DNA of 9,793 nt from Acidobacteriota bacterium (GTDB taxonomy: Bacteria; Acidobacteriota; Terriglobia; Acidiferrales; UBA7541). Shown piece by piece: positions 7,691-9,793 of the stretch. How positions within the stretch are numbered: the stretch's first letter is position 1; each line of letters opens with the position of its first letter. The stretch covers positions 1 to 9,793 of the forward strand of contig QHYF01000176.1 in assembly GCA_003224075.1 (NCBI GenBank), read 5' to 3'. The notes beneath the pieces were generated by a model that was not told where the DNA came from, searched no databases, and was given only the letters and a program-made list of their open reading frames with translations. A program made the translations under genes and the position numbers.

Positions 7691-7719
7691 TTGGGACTAC
7701 TTTTCGAAAGGCGAAGTAG
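7495..7719 (+). pseudogene. lnt: Out-of-frame C-terminal part of lnt
   Basis: In the frame one base back from the main lnt frame, this stretch reads RRWIVRSTNNGYTVSVDPYG and continues to FAWLCALVSVILV before a TAG at 7717-7719. It matches the Lnt C-terminus: the STNNG motif, the last strands of the nitrilase fold and the final membrane helix. There is no start codon or ribosome binding site of its own, so it is the displaced tail of the gene above. From HMARVR to RRW, E. coli Lnt has four more residues than are present here. The lesion is therefore best explained as a loss of about 13 bases and not as a single-base slip. Confidence 0.85.
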
Positions 7720-7745
7720 CGCCCTCATTCGGCCGGGCGCTTTTT
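7718..7745 (+). terminator. Intrinsic terminator after lnt
   Basis: AGCGCCC (7718-7724) pairs perfectly with GGGCGCT (7735-7741) across a 10-base loop, and TTTTT follows directly (7741-7745). The stem starts inside the restored lnt stop codon. It probably ends the operon that begins near 1580. The prfB ATG is only 11 bases beyond the T run. Confidence 0.75.
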
Positions 7746-7755
7746 CTGACAAGAC

Positions 7756-8914
7756 ATGATCCTCGAAGACCTCCAATACCGCTACGAAGGACTCAAACAG
7801 CGCATCACGCTCGTGCGGAGTTATCTTTGACGCGCCGCAGTACCGCGGGCGCCTGAAAGGCCTGGAAGCGCGCGTGGCCGAACCCAATTTCTGGAACAAT
7901 CAGGAAACCGCGCAGGGCGTACTCCGGGAACGGAAGCGCGCTGAAGAGCAGATCGCGGCAGATCAAAGGCTCAATTCGATCTCTGGAGACATCGACACGT
8001 ACATCCATCTTGCGCAGGAAGAGACCAACGCGGAACAGAGAAACGATCTGCTGAAAGAGCTGGATCAGGAACTCGCCGCAGCGGATAGCTTTGTCTCCGA
8101 ACTCGAAACGAAGACGCTGCTCTCCGGCGAGAACGACCATCTCAACGCCATCATGACCATCAAACCCGGCGCGGGCGGGACGGAATCGCAGGATTGGGCG
8201 TCCATTCTTCTTCGCATGTATTTGCGATGGGCGGAGCGCAAAGGAATGAGCGCTTCGGTGCTGGACGAGACGTCCGGAGAAGAAGCGGGGATCAAGTCGG
8301 CGACGGTACAATTCTCTGGCGAAAATGCACTCGGACTTCTCGCGGGGGAAACGGGAGTTCATCGTCTAGTCCGAATCTCGCCGTTCGACCAGAATGCGCG
8401 GCGGCACACTTCGTTTGCATCGGTCTTCGTGATTCCGGAGATCGACGACCGCATCGAGATCAACATTCGTCCGGAAGACCTGAAGGTTGACACGTTCCGG
8501 TCGGGCGGCAAAGGCGGACAAAACGTCAACAAGGTAGAGACCGCAGTGCGGATTACACACCTGCCGACGGGGATCGTAGTTGGTTGCCAGGCCGAGCGCA
8601 GCCAGCACAAAAATCGCGAACTGGCGATGAAGATGCTACGCTCGCGGCTATATGATCTCGAAATCCAGAAGCGCCAGGCGGAAACCGACAAGCTCGATGA
8701 GAGCAAGCTGGACATCTCGTTTGGCAGCCAGATCCGCTCATACGTGATGCAGCCTTATCGGTTGATCAAAGATCACCGGACGAAGTTTGAGGTCGGCGAT
8801 GTCGACCGCGTGCTGGACGGCGACCTGGACCCCTTCATCCGGTCGTACCTGATGGCCAAAAAGACGAAGGGGAGGCTCGACGTCGAACCGGATAACGATG
8901 CAGATGCCGCCTAG
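7756..8914 (+). CDS. prfB: Peptide chain release factor 2 (programmed +1 frameshift)
   Basis: RF2 ends translation at UGA and UAA by triggering peptidyl-tRNA hydrolysis in the ribosome. The first 24 codons (MILEDLQYRYEGLK... to SYL) lie in one frame and end at TGA 7828-7830. The rest continues in the +1 frame from GAC 7829, giving 385 residues against 365 in E. coli. The stop-recognition tripeptide SPF is at 208-210, within GVHRLVRISPFDQNARRHTS. The catalytic GGQ is at 253-255 in SGGKGGQNVNKVETAVRITH. A coiled-coil domain 1 precedes them. The C-terminus has an acidic extension (EPDNDADAA). A start further down, at GTG 7874, would lose the N-terminal helix; ATG 7756 gives the expected family N-terminus. 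No good ribosome binding site precedes it (tttttctgacaagac), which is odd for a core gene. No clear promoter was found, so it may start within the 3' part of lnt. Confidence 0.96.
7816..7831 (+). promoter_or_regulatory. Autoregulatory +1 frameshift site of prfB
   Basis: The site reads CGGAGTTATCTTTGAC: an internal Shine-Dalgarno-like GGAG, a 4-base gap, then the slippery CTT codon and an in-frame TGA followed by C. The E. coli site, AGGGGGTATCTTTGAC, has the same layout with a stronger stimulator. By the known mechanism, low RF2 lets the ribosome pause at TGA and slip +1 on CTT to make full-length protein, while ample RF2 terminates at codon 25. Confidence 0.96.
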
Positions 8915-8989
8915 TCCGTGTCCGCCCAATGCGCCAGGATGCCGTTCGGGGTGCGATTCCGACCGATTACCACACTTCTAAACGATTTG

Positions 8990-9007
8990 GAATCAATACG
9001 TTGATTC
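8990..9007 (+). repeat. Perfect palindrome upstream of metK
   Basis: GAATCAA (8990-8996) and TTGATTC (9001-9007) are exact inverted repeats around TACG. The right arm coincides with the candidate metK -35 box. It could be an operator for a dimeric regulator. It lacks a following T run, so it does not look like the prfB terminator. It does not resemble a MetJ box (AGACGTCT). Confidence 0.5.
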
Positions 9008-9029
9008 TTATCCCCGCGGATGGTAATTT
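9001..9029 (+). promoter_or_regulatory. Candidate metK promoter
   Basis: TTGATT (9001-9006) and TAATTT (9024-9029) are separated by 17 bases, a good sigma-70 layout. Transcription would start near 9036 and leave a leader of about 75 bases. An alternative A/T-rich -10 (TTATAA, 9029-9034) has poor spacing. The rest of the 196-base prfB-metK gap shows no small gene. Confidence 0.45.
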
Positions 9030-9072
9030 TATAAGGTTTAACGAACCATCTACCTGATCTTGGAATCCGCGG
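9014..9072 (+). other. Nested inverted repeats in the metK upstream region
   Basis: CCGCGGAT (9014-9021) pairs exactly with ATCCGCGG (9065-9072). Inside it, GGTA (9022-9025) pairs with TACC (9051-9054), and GGTT (9035-9038) pairs with AACC (9044-9047). Just downstream, GGCG (9071-9074) can pair with CGCC (9080-9083), sharing two bases with the outer stem, so the two helices compete. This could be a structured leader, but only if transcription starts before 9014; with the promoter above the left arm would not be transcribed. I do not recognise it as a known riboswitch. Confidence 0.3.
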
Positions 9073-9095
9073 CGGTTCACGCCTCCGCAACATAC

Positions 9096-9103
9096 GAAGG
9101 AGA
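9096..9103 (+). promoter_or_regulatory. Ribosome binding site selecting a TTG start for metK
   Basis: GAAGGAGA lies 7-8 bases before TTG 9111. Another in-frame TTG at 9105 is only 2 bases from the site and is too close. No in-frame ATG or GTG lies near the expected N-terminus. Confidence 0.75.
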
Positions 9104-9110
9104 ATTGGTT

Positions 9111-9793
9111 TTGAGCGAAGCCTTACGCAATTTTCTATTTACGTCGGAATCGGTGACCGAGGGGCATCCGGACAAAATTGCCGACCAGATTTCTGACGCC
9201 GTTCTTGACGAGGTCATGAGGCAAGACCCCAAAGGCCGCGTTGCCTGTGAAACGCTGGTTACGACGGGCATGGCGGTCGTCGCCGGTGAAATTACCACCA
9301 GCGCGCACGTGGATTATGACCAGATGGTTCGCAGCACGATTCGCGGTGTCGGCTATGATCGCGCGAAGTACGGCTACGACTGCGATACTTGCGCGGTCCT
9401 GTGCTCCGTGAAGCGGCAATCGCCGGATATTGCCATGGGCGTAGATACCGGCGGAGCTGGCGACCAAGGCCTGATGTTTGGGTTTGCCTGCGATGAGACA
9501 GAAGAACTGATGCCAATGCCCATCCAGCTTGCCCACCGCCTCACGCAGCGCCTCTCCGAAATTCGCAAAGCCAATAAAGTTGAATTTCTTCGGCCCGATG
9601 GAAAGTCGCAGGTCACGATCGAATACCGCGACGGGCGGCCAGCGCGTGTCGATTGCGTGGTGATTTCCACGCAGCACAGCGACAAGGTTTCAAACGCGGA
9701 TCTCCGGGACGCCGTCGCGGAGCACGTGATTAAACCGATTATTCCTGCCTCGATGTTGGATGCGAAAACGAAGTATCACATTAACCCGACCGG
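9111..9793 (+). CDS. metK: S-adenosylmethionine synthetase, N-terminal part
   Basis: MetK makes S-adenosylmethionine from methionine and ATP in the cytoplasm, releasing phosphate and pyrophosphate. The window holds the first 227 codons; the rest is cut off. The N-terminus FTSESVTEGHPDKIADQISDAVLDE contains the ATP-binding His19 and Asp21. MGVDTGGAGDQGLMFGFA (109-126) is the family's first signature, including the GAGDQG loop. The block around ISTQHSD (from base 9664) is also conserved. The second signature (GGGAFSGKD type) would lie beyond the edge. The TTG start is supported by the ribosome binding site and by homology beginning at residue 7 or so. A TTG start usually lowers initiation, which would fit tight control of this gene; that is inference. 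No disruption is seen. It follows prfB by 196 bases and probably has its own promoter. Confidence 0.96.
   Translation, partial: MSEALRNFLFTSESVTEGHPDKIADQISDAVLDEVMRQDPKGRVACETLVTTGMAVVAGEITTSAHVDYDQMVRSTIRGVGYDRAKYGYDCDTCAVLCSVKRQSPDIAMGVDTGGAGDQGLMFGFACDETEELMPMPIQLAHRLTQRLSEIRKANKVEFLRPDGKSQVTIEYRDGRPARVDCVVISTQHSDKVSNADLRDAVAEHVIKPIIPASMLDAKTKYHINPT

Noticed and set aside
7441..7719. A separate 92-codon gene starting at ATG 7441
   Set aside because: Its first part is a shadow of lnt in another frame; only from 7495 on does it carry homologous sequence, which is the displaced Lnt tail.
8990..9010. Palindrome as the prfB terminator
   Set aside because: The stem is A/T-rich and followed by TTATCC, with no T run.
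8915..9110. Known SAM riboswitch upstream of metK
   Set aside because: I could not find the conserved cores of the SAM-I, SAM-II or SAM-III classes; a covariance-model search would settle it.

Overview
The window reads as a stretch of core chromosome from a Gram-negative bacterium of moderately high GC. It most resembles Acidobacteriota (Terriglobia/Koribacter-like). This rests on my memory of protein texture and gene order (two secreted TPR proteins, NfeD-slipin, SPOR protein, lnt, prfB), not on a database search. All genes lie on the + strand. I see no tRNA, rRNA, CRISPR array or mobile element.

Positions 1-1496 hold the 3' end of a class A penicillin-binding protein (PBP1A type). It is coupled by an ATGA overlap to a secreted TPR protein. 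After an 85-base gap with an extended -10 box almost touching the next start codon, a tightly packed block runs from 1582 to 7719. Its genes are a secreted protein with a TolB/FlgO-like domain and TPRs, an NfeD-type ClpP-class membrane protease, its usual partner slipin (SPFH/band 7), a single-pass SPOR-domain protein, and the lipoprotein N-acyltransferase Lnt. Junctions are 1- or 4-base overlaps or gaps of 2 and 25 bases. An intrinsic terminator at 7718-7745 closes the block.

The block points to the cell envelope: peptidoglycan synthesis (PBP1A), glycan binding (SPOR), lipoprotein maturation (Lnt) and membrane-domain organisation and proteolysis (slipin/NfeD). The TPR proteins probably act as periplasmic scaffolds or sensors. 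The lnt reading frame is broken near 7492-7500. The catalytic triad is intact, but the conserved C-terminus and last membrane helix continue in another frame. The pattern fits a 13-base deletion or an assembly error.

Downstream are two housekeeping genes. prfB (7756-8914) encodes release factor 2 and carries the classic autoregulatory +1 frameshift site CTT TGA C. metK (from 9111, TTG start, cut by the window edge) encodes S-adenosylmethionine synthetase. The 196 bases between them contain a perfect 7-bp palindrome over a plausible -35 box and a nested stem structure in the possible leader. They match none of the SAM riboswitch classes I can recall. I found no clearly new system. The most useful leads are the lnt lesion, the metK upstream region, the near-leaderless promoter at 1564 and the NfeD-slipin-SPOR linkage.
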